Source: Planctomycetota bacterium (GTDB lineage: Bacteria; Planctomycetota; OFTM77). Taken from it: a stretch of 64,000 bases of DNA. Each line of letters begins with the position of its first letter. Position 1 is the first letter of the stretch. A model generated the notes under the pieces. That model did not search any database and was not told where the DNA came from. It worked only from the letters and a program-made list of their open reading frames with translations. The translations under genes were made by a program, and so were the position numbers. Location of the stretch: assembly GCA_029260795.1 (NCBI GenBank), contig JAJDCO010000098.1, forward strand, positions 248,001 through 312,000, given 5' to 3'. This document shows, one piece after another, positions 1 to 8,323 of this stretch.

Positions 1-330
1 GATTTTTAGGTGGTTTCGGTTTGACGGGATTTCGGGGATTACTCATGCTTTTGAAGAAGCCGAGTGCGGAACGATCGTCCGCTGAGTCGCGAGACTCGAG
101 GCGAAAGTCTCCGTTTCTTCCCGAATCAATCCAGCGTCTACGGGATCTGACCCGAAACCTCCACCGGAAAGAGGTCATGGAGCGAGTCCTCGATTGGATC
201 GACCAGAGGCGAGCTTCTCGGCGTCTTCAACCAGCCAGAGAGCCCGAGCGGTTTCGGACGGCCGACTCCGCGTGGACGCCCCGAGGAGGGCGTTGCGGGG
301 TACGGTCCCAGATATCGGAGAGAGCCAGAC
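1..330. other. Left-edge non-coding or unresolved stretch
   Basis: No gene is confidently recognised here. A short plus-strand ORF (21–344) overlaps the next gene by 14 bases, but it is Arg/Ser-rich and has no recognisable domain, so it is not called. It could be the end of a gene lying mostly outside the window. The Shine-Dalgarno-like GGAG of the next gene lies near 316. Confidence 0.4.
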
Positions 331-942
331 ATGTCGAGCGGTGAAGCCAACCGATCTTGGAGCAATGTTCGATGGGCCGTGATCGCGTTCCTCGCGGTCG
401 GTCTGGCCGTCGTCTACTTCGTTCCGTTCGGCGGCGGAGACACGACGCCGAAGACCGAAGGCGAGAAGCTGGCGCGGCTCCGTGAGCGCGCCGAAGCTTT
501 TTGGGAAGCGCGGATCCAGTCCGATTGGGACAAGACCTACGAGTTCCACTTCCCACCGGCCTCCGACAAGGAGGAGGACCGGATGTCGCGAACTGGCTGG
601 AAACAAGGCAAGGGCAACATCGCCTACCATCGGTACAAGATCGACGACATCCGCCTGGTCGAGGACGACTCGGCAATCGTGACGGTCACGTACCAATGGG
701 AGATGGTGAACCCGATGTTTCGCGCTCGCCTCAAGGAGCGCTGGCTCCAGGAGGCCGAGGGAGTCGAACATCCGTGGCATTTCCAGCATGGAGACTGGTA
801 TCGCGAGGTGCAGTCGCTCGCGGATCGGATCCAGGGCGGCTCGCAGAAAGAGCGCGCTCGAAAGCTGGCCGAGCCTCCGGCGCCCAAGCTCCCCAAAGAC
901 CAGCCCGTACCGGAAAAGGACAAGCCCGACAAGCCCAAGTAA
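331..942 (+). CDS. Membrane-anchored hypothetical protein, 203 aa
   Basis: This protein is not recognised. A hydrophobic segment at about residues 14–32 looks like an N-terminal anchor with the rest outside the cytoplasm. The soluble part (about 45–165) is an alpha/beta domain rich in Trp and Tyr with the feel of an NTF2-like or DUF4440-type fold (an early FWEARIQSDWDKTY stretch and later sheet-forming VTVTYQWEM), but that comparison is only by eye. The C-terminus (170–203) is a Lys/Pro tail ending DKPDKPK. GGAG about 12 bases before the ATG supports the start. It precedes the secreted paralogue cluster but is separated from it by about 520 bases and two hairpins, so it is probably transcribed separately. 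Confidence 0.7.
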   Translation: MSSGEANRSWSNVRWAVIAFLAVGLAVVYFVPFGGGDTTPKTEGEKLARLRERAEAFWEARIQSDWDKTYEFHFPPASDKEEDRMSRTGWKQGKGNIAYHRYKIDDIRLVEDDSAIVTVTYQWEMVNPMFRARLKERWLQEAEGVEHPWHFQHGDWYREVQSLADRIQGGSQKERARKLAEPPAPKLPKDQPVPEKDKPDKPK

Positions 943-1466
943 TTCGCATCTGAAAGAGGAGATACTCATCCGGCGAGGTGCCGAGATTCACCTCGCCCAC
1001 ATCGCTCCCTTCCGGGCAAGCAGTCCGTGAAGCGATCGGGACGCCGATCGCTTCGAGGCGGACAGCCGCTGTCCTGAGTGATGTCGCAGCACCGTGAACG
1101 TGGCCGGACTCGCTCCGGCCTCGGCTCGGGGGCTGTCCCCGCTTCGTGTTCCCGGCCGACCGTTCCGGTCTGCCCGCATCCCGACCACCGAATGTCGATT
1201 CGGAGCGGGAGCCAGGGAACCCCGAAGCGTCGGGCCCAGTCCTACAGAGTCGAGGAGTGTCCACGATCCTGCCGAGATACATCCCGAGACAAGCCCGAGA
1301 AGGCCGGTCCCCCCGATCGACCCCTCGCGGCCTGCCTGCCGCTGAGAGCTCTTCTCTCGAAGAGTCTCAGCACCCCTCCTGATTCCTTCGGAGATGCCAC
1401 GTCGGTGTCTTCGACTCTTCCCTGATTCGCTTACCCAGCTCAGCAACCTGTTGGAGGAGAGTTTTC
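943..1466. other. 524-base intergenic region with two strong hairpins
   Basis: No gene is seen. Two perfect hairpins occur: GGCGAGGTG/CACCTCGCC (972–980 with 989–997) and GAAGCGATCGG/CCGATCGCTTC (1029–1039 with 1044–1054). Neither has a U-tract, so they may be processed 3' ends or rho-type ends of the preceding gene. The remaining 400 bases should hold the promoter of the first secreted paralogue; I see no clear -35/-10 pair. Confidence 0.5.
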
Positions 1467-2432
1467 GTGAAGCGAAGTCTGTATTCACTGGGCAGCCTGG
1501 CCCTGGCATTGGCGATAATCGCCTGCCTAGCGCCTTCCGCTGCCGCCGACTCGGCTGGCCGACACCCGGCGAGCCTCCTGATCTACCCCATCTTCGACTC
1601 GAGTCCAGGTGCGGGTACGGTCCTCAGCGTGACGAACGTGAGCACCGACACGTCCGTAATTGCCCACTTCATTTACATCGATGGTGATGACTGGCGAGAG
1701 TTCAATCGCTTCGAGCCATTGACGCCTCGTGACAACTTCTCGATCTCGGCCAAGGTGCACGTGCCGAGTGCTCGACGAGGTTTTCTCTATGTGATCGCGC
1801 TGAACAGCCTGTCGCAGCCCGATGCGCTGAACTTCCTGATCGGCGACGAGATCGTGGCGGACTCGAAGGGGAACTTCCTCTACGCGCTCGAAGCGATCCC
1901 GTTCTGCTCGAAGGAGCCCTTCGTCGGCAACGGCGACAAGTGGGCCGATTTCGACAGCGAGGAGTACTTCAAGGTCGCCGACAAGATGTATGTCTCGAGC
2001 TTCCTGGGTCAAGACACCCGGGGTAACCTCCCCCTGACGTCGACGCTGATCCTCGTGTCGCTGGTCGGGAGCTCGGACTACGAGACGCGACTGGATCTGC
2101 TTCCCTACAACAACAACGAGGAGGAGTTCTCTCTCGGCCTCGCGTTCCGTTGCTGGGTCCAGATTGACCTCCTCGAAATCGACGAGTACTTCAACGACTG
2201 GTTCTTGAAGGCCAACACCGGCTGGGATGACCGAGTGACGGGACTACCGGTCACCTCGGGCTGGATCGAGCTGGACGGCGATCGTGCGGTCGACATCATC
2301 GGCAACGAGCCGGCGATTCCCGATCCGCCTTTCGTCGGTGCTTTCATCCAAGCCCTGGGTCCGTACGCCGCGGGGCACCTGCTCCATGAGAGCGTCGCGG
2401 ACAATCCTACCAACGGTCGTCTCGAGTTCTGA
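1467..2432 (+). CDS. Secreted tandem-family protein 1, 321 aa
   Basis: First of five adjacent paralogues of an unrecognised secreted family. The GTG start is fixed by GGAGGA at 1453–1458 and opens a Sec signal peptide (KRS, a hydrophobic core, then AAADSA). Family blocks in order: LLIYPIFDSSPGAGTV, HFIYIDG..WREFNRFEPLTP, GFLYVIALN, LIGDEIVADSKGN, STLILVSLVGSSDYETRLD, a YNNNE motif, FRCW, DGDRAVDIIGNEP, DPPFVGA, GHLLHES. The body reads as a beta-rich extracellular domain. This member and the next lack two insertions present in members 3–5. The next paralogue starts 79 bases after the stop and no terminator is seen between them, so the first two may be co-transcribed. Function unknown. Confidence 0.9.
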   Translation: MKRSLYSLGSLALALAIIACLAPSAAADSAGRHPASLLIYPIFDSSPGAGTVLSVTNVSTDTSVIAHFIYIDGDDWREFNRFEPLTPRDNFSISAKVHVPSARRGFLYVIALNSLSQPDALNFLIGDEIVADSKGNFLYALEAIPFCSKEPFVGNGDKWADFDSEEYFKVADKMYVSSFLGQDTRGNLPLTSTLILVSLVGSSDYETRLDLLPYNNNEEEFSLGLAFRCWVQIDLLEIDEYFNDWFLKANTGWDDRVTGLPVTSGWIELDGDRAVDIIGNEPAIPDPPFVGAFIQALGPYAAGHLLHESVADNPTNGRLEF

Positions 2433-2511
2433 GTACGGTGTCAGGACTCGTCCTGGCGACCGAATCGGAACTCTATACAGTCAAGAATATCTCTGTGGAG
2501 GAGATTTCACA

Positions 2512-3462
2512 GTGACCAAGTCTCTTCTCAAGGTCGGGCTCGTGCTCGTGGCCGTCATGTGCCTCGCCCCGTTCGCCTCGGCCGACGGCCGCAAGCCCGG
2601 TAGCTTGCTCATCTATCCGTGCTTCGACTCCGACACCGGAGCGGGTACCGTCATCAGCGTGACCAACGTGGACCAGGTGGTCTCCGTCACGGCGCACTTC
2701 ATCTACATCGATGCGTCGGATTGGCGTGAGTTCAACCGGTTCGAGCCGCTGACTCCTCGGGACGTCTTCACGGTCAAGGCGAGCACGCACGTCGCCGGCG
2801 CCAAGAAGGGGTTCCTCTATGTCGTCGCCCTGAACGCCTCGGGCACGCCCGACAATCTCAACGTCCTAATCGGCGACGAGATCGTGGCGGACAGCTTGGG
2901 CAACTACCTCTATGCGCTCGATGCGATCGCCTTCCTTCACTATGGAGGCGTGAACAACGACGGCGTGTGCTCGTTCGACAACGTCGAGTACGAGGCGGTT
3001 CGCGACAAGATGTACATCTCGAGCTTCCTCGGCCAGGGGAATGAAAGAGGCTTCATGCCGATCGAGTCGACGCTGATCCTCGTGGCGTTGGTCGGTAGCT
3101 CGGACTACGAGACGCGCTTGCGTTTCGCAGCCTACAACAACAACGAGCAGGAGTTCTCGACGGCGCATCGTTTTCGCTGTTGGGATGCGGTGAGCCTCGA
3201 GGACGTCGACGCTCTCTTCCGTCACGACTTCTTGATCACGACCAACTATGACGATCGAAACACCGGCTTGCCGGCGACGACCGGTTGGGCGGAGATCGAT
3301 GGCCGCGAGGCGGTCGATGTGATCGGAAACGAGCCCAAGGTGATCGATCCGCCCTTCGTCGGCGCCATCGCCCAGATGCTCGAGGGCAATGGGTTCTCCG
3401 CGGGGCATTTGCTCCATGAGAGCCCTGAATCCAACCCGACGAACGGACTGCTCGAGCACTAG
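2512..3462 (+). CDS. Secreted tandem-family protein 2, 316 aa
   Basis: Second paralogue. GTG at 2512 is chosen because GGAGGAG (2497–2503) precedes it and it opens a clean signal peptide (TKSLLKVGLVLVAVMCLAP ending ASADG). An in-frame ORF extends upstream but only overlaps the previous gene. All family blocks are present: LLIYPCFDSDTGAGTV, HFIYIDASDWREFNRFEPL, LIGDEIVADSLGN, SSDYETRL, a YNNNE motif, FRCW, VDVIGNEP, DPPFVGA, GHLLHESPESNPTNG. It is closest to member 1 (same short form without the Asn-rich loop). A TATACA box lies at 2474–2479 but has no good -35. A strong terminator follows the stop. Confidence 0.9.
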   Translation: MTKSLLKVGLVLVAVMCLAPFASADGRKPGSLLIYPCFDSDTGAGTVISVTNVDQVVSVTAHFIYIDASDWREFNRFEPLTPRDVFTVKASTHVAGAKKGFLYVVALNASGTPDNLNVLIGDEIVADSLGNYLYALDAIAFLHYGGVNNDGVCSFDNVEYEAVRDKMYISSFLGQGNERGFMPIESTLILVALVGSSDYETRLRFAAYNNNEQEFSTAHRFRCWDAVSLEDVDALFRHDFLITTNYDDRNTGLPATTGWAEIDGREAVDVIGNEPKVIDPPFVGAIAQMLEGNGFSAGHLLHESPESNPTNGLLEH

Positions 3463-3830
3463 ACCGCTTTCACCAGTCCAATCGTCCAGGCGGAAGGCCC
3501 GCCGGCCTCAGCGGTCGGCGACCTTCCGCCTTTTTCGTTGGTTGAGGGCACCGTCCGGCTTGCAGAGGTGATGTGTGAAATCATCATCTGATGAAAAAAG
3601 TGAATGGTGGAGGCTCTGGAGGGCGGGATAGCTCGAGGGCTCAGGAGTGCCGGCGAGATATTTTAAGGCTTTGGGTGGCTAGTGGTTGTGATGGGTCGGT
3701 CCGTTTCGCGGAGCGTCGACCGCCGTCGAGGCCCCGCGCTTGCGATCTGCGGCGCAATCGTTTTCGACGACGACGGGACTCGAGCCTCGAGTCCCTTGTG
3801 TGCAGCGTTTCGACAAGGAGTATTCCACCC
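3463..3830. other. Intergenic region between paralogues 2 and 3
   Basis: Apart from the terminator at 3489–3537, no gene is supported. An open frame continues upstream of paralogue 3 (from 3591) but lacks a ribosome site and a plausible N-terminus. The region should carry the promoter of paralogue 3; no convincing -35/-10 or -24/-12 pair was found. Confidence 0.5.
3489..3537 (+). terminator. Rho-independent terminator after secreted protein 2
   Basis: Perfect 9-bp stem GGCGGAAGG (3489–3497) with CCTTCCGCC (3522–3530), followed immediately by TTTTTCG. It ends the transcript of the first two paralogues. Confidence 0.85.
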
Positions 3831-4826
3831 ATGTCCAAGTTCCTAAAGAGCGCCCTTGCGGTCGCGGCTCTCATGGTTGCCTTTGGCCCGTCGGTCCAGG
3901 CGTCCGGTCGTACCCCGGGTAGCGTCTTGATCTACCCGGTCTACGAGTCCTCGCCGGGCAGCGGCACCGTGATCAGCATCACCAACACCAAGAACGACCC
4001 AAGTTACAATCAGAACACCAACCTCAACGGTGTCGTCGATGTGCACTTCATCTACATCGATGCCGAATACTGGACGGAGTTCAATCGTTTCGAGCGCCTG
4101 ACGCCGAACGATACCTTCACTGTCCTGGCCGACACCCACAACCCGAACAGCGAAGACGGCTTCCTCTACTGCATCGCCCTCGATCCGAACACCAACGCGC
4201 CGGTTTCCCACAACTGGCTGATCGGTGACGAGATCGTGGCGGACGGTAGCGGCAACTGGCTGTTCGGCCTCGAAGCCCTCGCCTTCAAGTCCCTCGAGGC
4301 CGATGGTGATCCGGGCGACGCCGATGGCAATGACCTCATCGATCTCGATGGTGTCGAGTACGAAGCCGTTGCGGACGAGATGCACATCTCGAGCTTCATC
4401 GGTCAAGACAGCGCCGGCGGTGTCACCTCGACGCTCTACCTGGTCGCCCTGGTTGGCTCCAGTGACTTCGAGACCCGCCTCGACCTCACGATCTACAACA
4501 ACAACGAGCAGGCCTTCTCGGCTACTCACGCCTTCCGTTGCTGGGATGCCGTCGAGCTGAGCGACATCGACTCGCTCTTCGACGATAGCTTCCTGGTCAC
4601 GACCATCTACGATTCCGCCACCGGCGGCCTCCTGATCGGCACGACGGGCTGGGCCCGTCTCGATGGCGATCGCGCGGTTGACGTCGTCGGCAACGAGCCG
4701 CAGGTCATTGACCCGCCCTTCGTGGGCGCTCTGGCGCAGTCGCTCGACGGCTTTGCCAGTGGTCACCTGCTTCACGAGTCGGATGCCGCCAATGCGATCG
4801 GTGGTGTCCTCGACTCCCTCCAGTAA
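3831..4826 (+). CDS. Secreted tandem-family protein 3, 331 aa
   Basis: Third paralogue. ATG at 3831 has AAGGAG at 3815–3820 and opens a signal peptide (MSKFLKSALAVAALMVAFGP, cleavage near VQASG). It carries the family blocks plus two features missing from members 1–2. One is an Asn-rich loop after the first block (PSYNQNTNLNGVVDVHF). The other is an Asp-rich segment around residues 155–175 (DADGNDLIDLDG) that resembles a calcium-binding dockerin or EF-hand-type loop. Later blocks are STLYLVALVGSSDFETRLD, a YNNNE motif, FRCWD, TGWARLDGDRAVDVVGNEP, DPPFVGAL, GHLLHES. Its own terminator follows. Function unknown. Confidence 0.9.
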   Translation: MSKFLKSALAVAALMVAFGPSVQASGRTPGSVLIYPVYESSPGSGTVISITNTKNDPSYNQNTNLNGVVDVHFIYIDAEYWTEFNRFERLTPNDTFTVLADTHNPNSEDGFLYCIALDPNTNAPVSHNWLIGDEIVADGSGNWLFGLEALAFKSLEADGDPGDADGNDLIDLDGVEYEAVADEMHISSFIGQDSAGGVTSTLYLVALVGSSDFETRLDLTIYNNNEQAFSATHAFRCWDAVELSDIDSLFDDSFLVTTIYDSATGGLLIGTTGWARLDGDRAVDVVGNEPQVIDPPFVGALAQSLDGFASGHLLHESDAANAIGGVLDSLQ

Positions 4827-4862
4827 GCTCGCAGCTCGCTGCACCTACGCCGGAGTGGTCTC

Positions 4863-4901
4863 AGCCGGGGCGAGGGGTTTTTCCTCGCCCCGGCTCTTTT
4901 G
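4863..4901 (+). terminator. Rho-independent terminator after secreted protein 3
   Basis: Stem AGCCGGGGCGAGG (4863–4875) pairs with CCTCGCCCCGGCT (4883–4895), then CTTTTGG. It sits 36 bases after the stop codon. Confidence 0.85.
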
Positions 4902-5109
4902 GTTGTGCGGGATCTGAAGCTGAAGTGGATTGCGGCACTCCTGGAGACGAATCGTCTCTGCGCGACCTCGCGTTGGATCTGCGCAACGAATCGCTCGAGG
5001 TTTCGGGAGCGCTCGAGGTGGGAGCGAGAAAAACCACCGACCGAGAAGCTCGACGGTCAGCCGCTTCTTGGGGTGGGCCGGAAGACGGTTCGATGGCCGA
5101 GTCGAAGCA

Positions 5110-5125
5110 CGGCACCGTCGTTGCG
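5110..5125 (+). promoter_or_regulatory. Candidate sigma-54 (-24/-12) promoter before secreted protein 4
   Basis: CGGCAC, five bases, then TTGCG. This matches the sigma-54 consensus TGGCAC-N5-TTGC at every position but the first, with exact GG-N10-GC spacing. It lies about 128 bases before the start of paralogue 4. A match of this quality can arise by chance in GC-rich DNA. Confidence 0.35.
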
Positions 5126-5252
5126 ATTCGAGCCCATCATCACCGAGTGAGAGACGCTCACCGGGGCCAGCCGAGACGGCCCGAACGAGCGTTCAAACTC
5201 AGTCGACTCCACCCTCTTGAGCAACCGAGATTCACACCTGGAGGTTCACACC

Positions 5253-6248
5253 ATGTCGCGCTTCTTCAAGACTCTTCTCGCGTCCGCCGCTCTCCTCGTC
5301 GCCTTTGGTCCTCTGGCCGAGGCCGGCGGTCGCAATCCGGGCAGCTTGCTGGTCTACCCGTCCTACGATTCGGACTCCGGCAGCGGCACGGTCATCAGCA
5401 TCACGAACACGAAGGACGATCCTTCCTTCAACCAGAACACGAACCTCAACGGTGTCGTGGATGTCCACTTCATCTACATCGACGGCGACTACTGGACCGA
5501 GTTCAACCGCTTCGAGCGCCTCACGCCGAACGACACTTTCACCATGCTCGCCGGCGTCCACAACCCGAACAGCGAGACGGGCTTCCTCTACGTCGTCGCG
5601 CTGAACCCGAACACGCAGGCGCCGATGTCGCACAACTGGCTGATCGGTGACGAGATCGTCGCTGATTCCGGTGGCAACTGGCTCTACGGCTTCGAGGCGA
5701 TCGCCTTCAAGGCCCTGACCGGCGAAGGCGCCGACACCGACCTCGACCAGGACGGAATGCTCGACCTCGACGGCTCGGAGTACGAGCAGGTCGCTGACGA
5801 GATGATGATCTCGAGCTTCATCGCTCAGGACAGCGCCAACGGCGTCATCTCGACGCTTATCCTGGTCGCCCTCGTCCCCAGCTCTGACTACGAGAGCCGC
5901 ATCGACTTCAAGGTCTACAACAACAACGAGTACGAGTTCTCCGCCACTTACAAGTTCCGTTGCTGGGCCTTCGTCGAGCTCGGAGACATCGACGCAGTCT
6001 TCGAGGACAGCTTCTTGAGCGCCACCTGGGTCGACACCCGCGCCAACGGTCTCTCCGTCGGCACCACCGGTTGGGCCCGCATCAACGGTGACCGCGCCAT
6101 CGACATCGTCGGCAACGAGCCGATGGTCAACGATCCCGCCTTCATCGGTGCCTTCGCTCAGGCCCTCGACAGCTACTCGGTCGGCCACCTGCTCCACGAG
6201 AGCGATGCCCTCAACGCCACCGACGGTCAGCTCGAGTCGCTTCAGTAA
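5253..6248 (+). CDS. Secreted tandem-family protein 4, 331 aa
   Basis: Fourth paralogue, closest in length and layout to member 3. ATG at 5253 has GGAGG at 5240–5244 and opens a signal peptide (MSRFFKTLLASAALLVAFGP, cleavage near AEAGG). It includes the Asn-rich loop (SFNQNTNLNGVVDVHF) and an Asp-rich calcium-loop-like stretch (DLDQDGMLDLDG, about residues 162–173). The conserved LIGDEIVADSGGN, STLILVALVPSSDYESR, a YNNNE motif, FRCW, DRAIDIVGNEP and GHLLHES blocks are all present. It is flanked by terminators and behaves as a single-gene unit. Function unknown. Confidence 0.9.
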   Translation: MSRFFKTLLASAALLVAFGPLAEAGGRNPGSLLVYPSYDSDSGSGTVISITNTKDDPSFNQNTNLNGVVDVHFIYIDGDYWTEFNRFERLTPNDTFTMLAGVHNPNSETGFLYVVALNPNTQAPMSHNWLIGDEIVADSGGNWLYGFEAIAFKALTGEGADTDLDQDGMLDLDGSEYEQVADEMMISSFIAQDSANGVISTLILVALVPSSDYESRIDFKVYNNNEYEFSATYKFRCWAFVELGDIDAVFEDSFLSATWVDTRANGLSVGTTGWARINGDRAIDIVGNEPMVNDPAFIGAFAQALDSYSVGHLLHESDALNATDGQLESLQ

Positions 6249-6279
6249 GACTGGCTCAACACGATCCAACTGCGATCAA

Positions 6280-6310
6280 CGGGGGACCCGCAAGGGTCCC
6301 CCGTTTCTCA
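6280..6310 (+). terminator. Terminator hairpin after secreted protein 4
   Basis: Perfect 10-bp stem CGGGGGACCC (6280–6289) and GGGTCCCCCG (6294–6303) with a GCAA tetraloop, followed by a short TTTCTC tract. Confidence 0.75.
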
Positions 6311-6617
6311 TTGGTTGAAGGGGAGATCTACGTGCTCCGAGGTTGCTTGCGCTCTCCGGTTGGAGTCGCGTTCGTCGGTCCCTGGCCGACGTCGTCGGAC
6401 GTCGACCGGTTCTCGGGCCGCCTGCAGGTCTCGGTCTCTTCGGCACCGACCGTGTCACACCGATGTCGAGCAGGTTGATCGAAATCGGGCGAGAACTCGA
6501 CGCCGCCGGGCAAGGCCCGGCGCTTTCGAAGCGGCCGGCTCAGGTCTGCTGCTCTAACGGGCGACGTTCTAACTGTTTATGCGTATCTCTTCAAGAGGCT
6601 TCTCCGATCGGACCTTG

Positions 6618-6633
6618 TGGCCTGGAGCTTGCG
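6618..6633 (+). promoter_or_regulatory. Weak sigma-54-like element before secreted protein 5
   Basis: TGGCCT, five bases, then TTGCG. GG and GC are correctly spaced, but the AC of the -24 box is replaced by CT. It lies about 300 bases upstream of paralogue 5, rather far, so the call is tentative. Confidence 0.2.
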
Positions 6634-6936
6634 ATGGCAGCCGACGGCCCTCATCCGCCTTTGCCGGCGGGTAGTGAGGTAATGAGGGAAAAGCCAATAC
6701 GATCCTTTCTTCAATCCAGTGAGTCCATGGGACGAGGCGGTTCTGGCCCCGAGCAGGAGGTGGGCCGCCCACGACTGAGGTTTCGCTCGCGATGGGGAGA
6801 TCGAGGTTCCACTCGATCGTCGCGGAAGTCGCTTCGCTCGTCTTCGCGTGCTCGAGCCGTCGGGACAGACGGATCGGGCGAACTCGGCCCAATACATATG
6901 TGTCCTGAGTCTCTGCCAAACGGAGGTATCCGAAAC

Positions 6937-7920
6937 ATGTCCAAGTTCACCAAGACCCTGCTGGCTCTCGTGGCGTTTGCCGGCGTCTTCATGGGCTCGG
7001 CTTCCGAGTCTTTCGCCGGTGGTCGTCTGCCCGGCAGTCTGCTCGTCTACCCGGTCTACCTGTCTGACGGTTCCGGCACGACGTGCATCAACATCACCAA
7101 TACCTGGGACGCCCCCACGTACAACCCGAACACCAACCTCGACGGTGTCCTCGACGTCCACTTCATCTACATCGATGGCCACTACTGGACCGAGTTCAAC
7201 CGCTTCGAGCGCCTGACGCCCAACGACACCTTCTCGACGTTGGCTTCAGACCACAACCCGAACAGCGAGTACGGCTTCCTGTACTGCATCGCCCTCGACC
7301 CGGTCTCGCAGCAGCCGGTCGATCGGGACTACCTCGTCGGTGACGAGCTTGTCCTCGACTCCTCCAATGGCGCCTTCTACCAGATCAACGCCTGGGCCTT
7401 CTCCGGCGTTTCTGGTGATGGAAACCCGACCGACGTCAACGGCAATGGTCGCCTCGACCTCGACGGCTCGGAGTACGAGCAGGTCGCCGACAAGATGATC
7501 CTCGCGAGCTTCATCGGTGACTACGTGCCCTCGGGCCTCAAGCCGTACCTCGTCCTCGTCAGCCTGCTCTGCAGCAGCGACTTCGAGAGCACTCTCGACT
7601 TCCAGGTCTACAACAACAACGAGCAGGAGTTCTCCGCCACGCACAAGATCCGGTGCTGGGATATCGTCCGACTCGCCGACATCGACAATGTCTTCACGGA
7701 GACCTTCCTCCAGACCACGCAGAACGCCAACGAGCTCGCCGCCCAGACCGGTTGGGCCCGCATCGACGGCGATCGTGCGGTCGACATCGTCGGCAACGAG
7801 CCCATGGTCAATGACCCACCTTTCCTCGGCGCTCACTTCACGACCTCTTTCTTCGGTCACCTCCTCCACGAGACCAAGGACCGGAACAGCACGGACGGCT
7901 GCTTGGACGCGCTCCTCTAA
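6937..7920 (+). CDS. Secreted tandem-family protein 5, 327 aa
   Basis: Fifth and most divergent paralogue. ATG at 6937 has CGGAGG at 6921–6926 and a signal peptide (MSKFTKTLLALVAFAGVFMG, cleavage near SFAGG). It keeps LLVYPVYLSDGSGTTC, HFIYIDGHYWTEFNRFERL, VGDELVLDSSNG, SSDFESTLD, a YNNNE motif, CWD, DRAVDIVGNEP and GHLLHET. It also has the Asn-rich loop and an Asp-rich segment (DVNGNGRLDLDG, about residues 166–177). Extra cysteines appear (TTCINIT, LYCIAL, LLCSS, IRCW, DGCLD) compared with the other members, perhaps allowing disulphides. Function unknown. Confidence 0.9.
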   Translation: MSKFTKTLLALVAFAGVFMGSASESFAGGRLPGSLLVYPVYLSDGSGTTCINITNTWDAPTYNPNTNLDGVLDVHFIYIDGHYWTEFNRFERLTPNDTFSTLASDHNPNSEYGFLYCIALDPVSQQPVDRDYLVGDELVLDSSNGAFYQINAWAFSGVSGDGNPTDVNGNGRLDLDGSEYEQVADKMILASFIGDYVPSGLKPYLVLVSLLCSSDFESTLDFQVYNNNEQEFSATHKIRCWDIVRLADIDNVFTETFLQTTQNANELAAQTGWARIDGDRAVDIVGNEPMVNDPPFLGAHFTTSFFGHLLHETKDRNSTDGCLDALL

Positions 7921-7942
7921 GCCGATCACTTCATGACTCTCG

Positions 7943-7980
7943 AGGCGGCGGCCCCTTGCCGGGGCTGCCGCCTTCTTCTT
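7943..7980 (+). terminator. Rho-independent terminator after secreted protein 5
   Basis: Stem AGGCGGCGGCCCC (7943–7955) pairs with GGGGCTGCCGCCT (7961–7973) with one mismatch, followed by TCTTCTT. Confidence 0.8.
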
Positions 7981-7991
7981 GCACTCCCACC

Positions 7992-8011
7992 CTCATCTCA
8001 TCTCATCTCAT
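7992..8011. repeat. Pentanucleotide microsatellite (CTCAT)4
   Basis: Four perfect tandem CTCAT units just after the terminator. A further short direct repeat, AAACTCAT twice, lies near 8159–8174 in the same AT-richer gap. Confidence 0.8.
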
Positions 8012-8307
8012 CTCTCCACTTCTCAATGCTCTCCCAGGAAGACGCTGCTTCACCGCCCTCGCGCGACAGCCGGCTCCTTCCTCGCTTCGCAGTCGATCGC
8101 TGAGGGACCTCGGCGCACTGCATCAACCGCGCATTCCTCGAATCCTCCCGAAGCATCTAAACCCTCCTAAACTCATAAACTCATATGTGCCAATGTGTTG
8201 CTTCTCGGCATCGCCTTGTCGAGCGGATTCGACGCGTTCGGTGACCCGCCACCGGCTGCGACCGGCGAGGCTCTCAGGCCTCGGCGTGAAGCGCTATAAG
8301 TTATGCC

Positions 8308-8323
8308 TGGCATGAGGCTTGCG
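8308..8323 (+). promoter_or_regulatory. Candidate sigma-54 (-24/-12) promoter for the FG-GAP gene
   Basis: TGGCATGAGGCTTGCG matches TGGCAC-N5-TTGC at nine of ten fixed positions with exact spacing. A manual scan of both strands for TGGC-N7-TTGC found only three matches in the window, and this is the best. The start codon of the FG-GAP protein is about 177 bases downstream, leaving a long leader. Confidence 0.5.

Larger units (their letters stand above)
4827..5252. other. Intergenic region between paralogues 3 and 4
   Basis: No gene is supported. It contains the terminator at 4863–4901 and a -24/-12-like element at 5110–5125, described separately. Confidence 0.5.
6249..6936. other. Long intergenic region before paralogue 5
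   Basis: 688 bases without a supported gene. An open plus-strand frame runs through from 6343, but it lacks a ribosome site before 6937 and codes for low-complexity Arg/Ser text. It holds the terminator at 6280–6310 and a weak -24/-12-like element at 6618–6633. The AT content rises around 6560–6590 and 6890–6900. Confidence 0.5.

Noticed and set aside
21-344. 107-aa plus-strand ORF at the left edge
   Set aside because: No domain, biased Arg/Ser composition, no clear ribosome site, and it overlaps the next gene.
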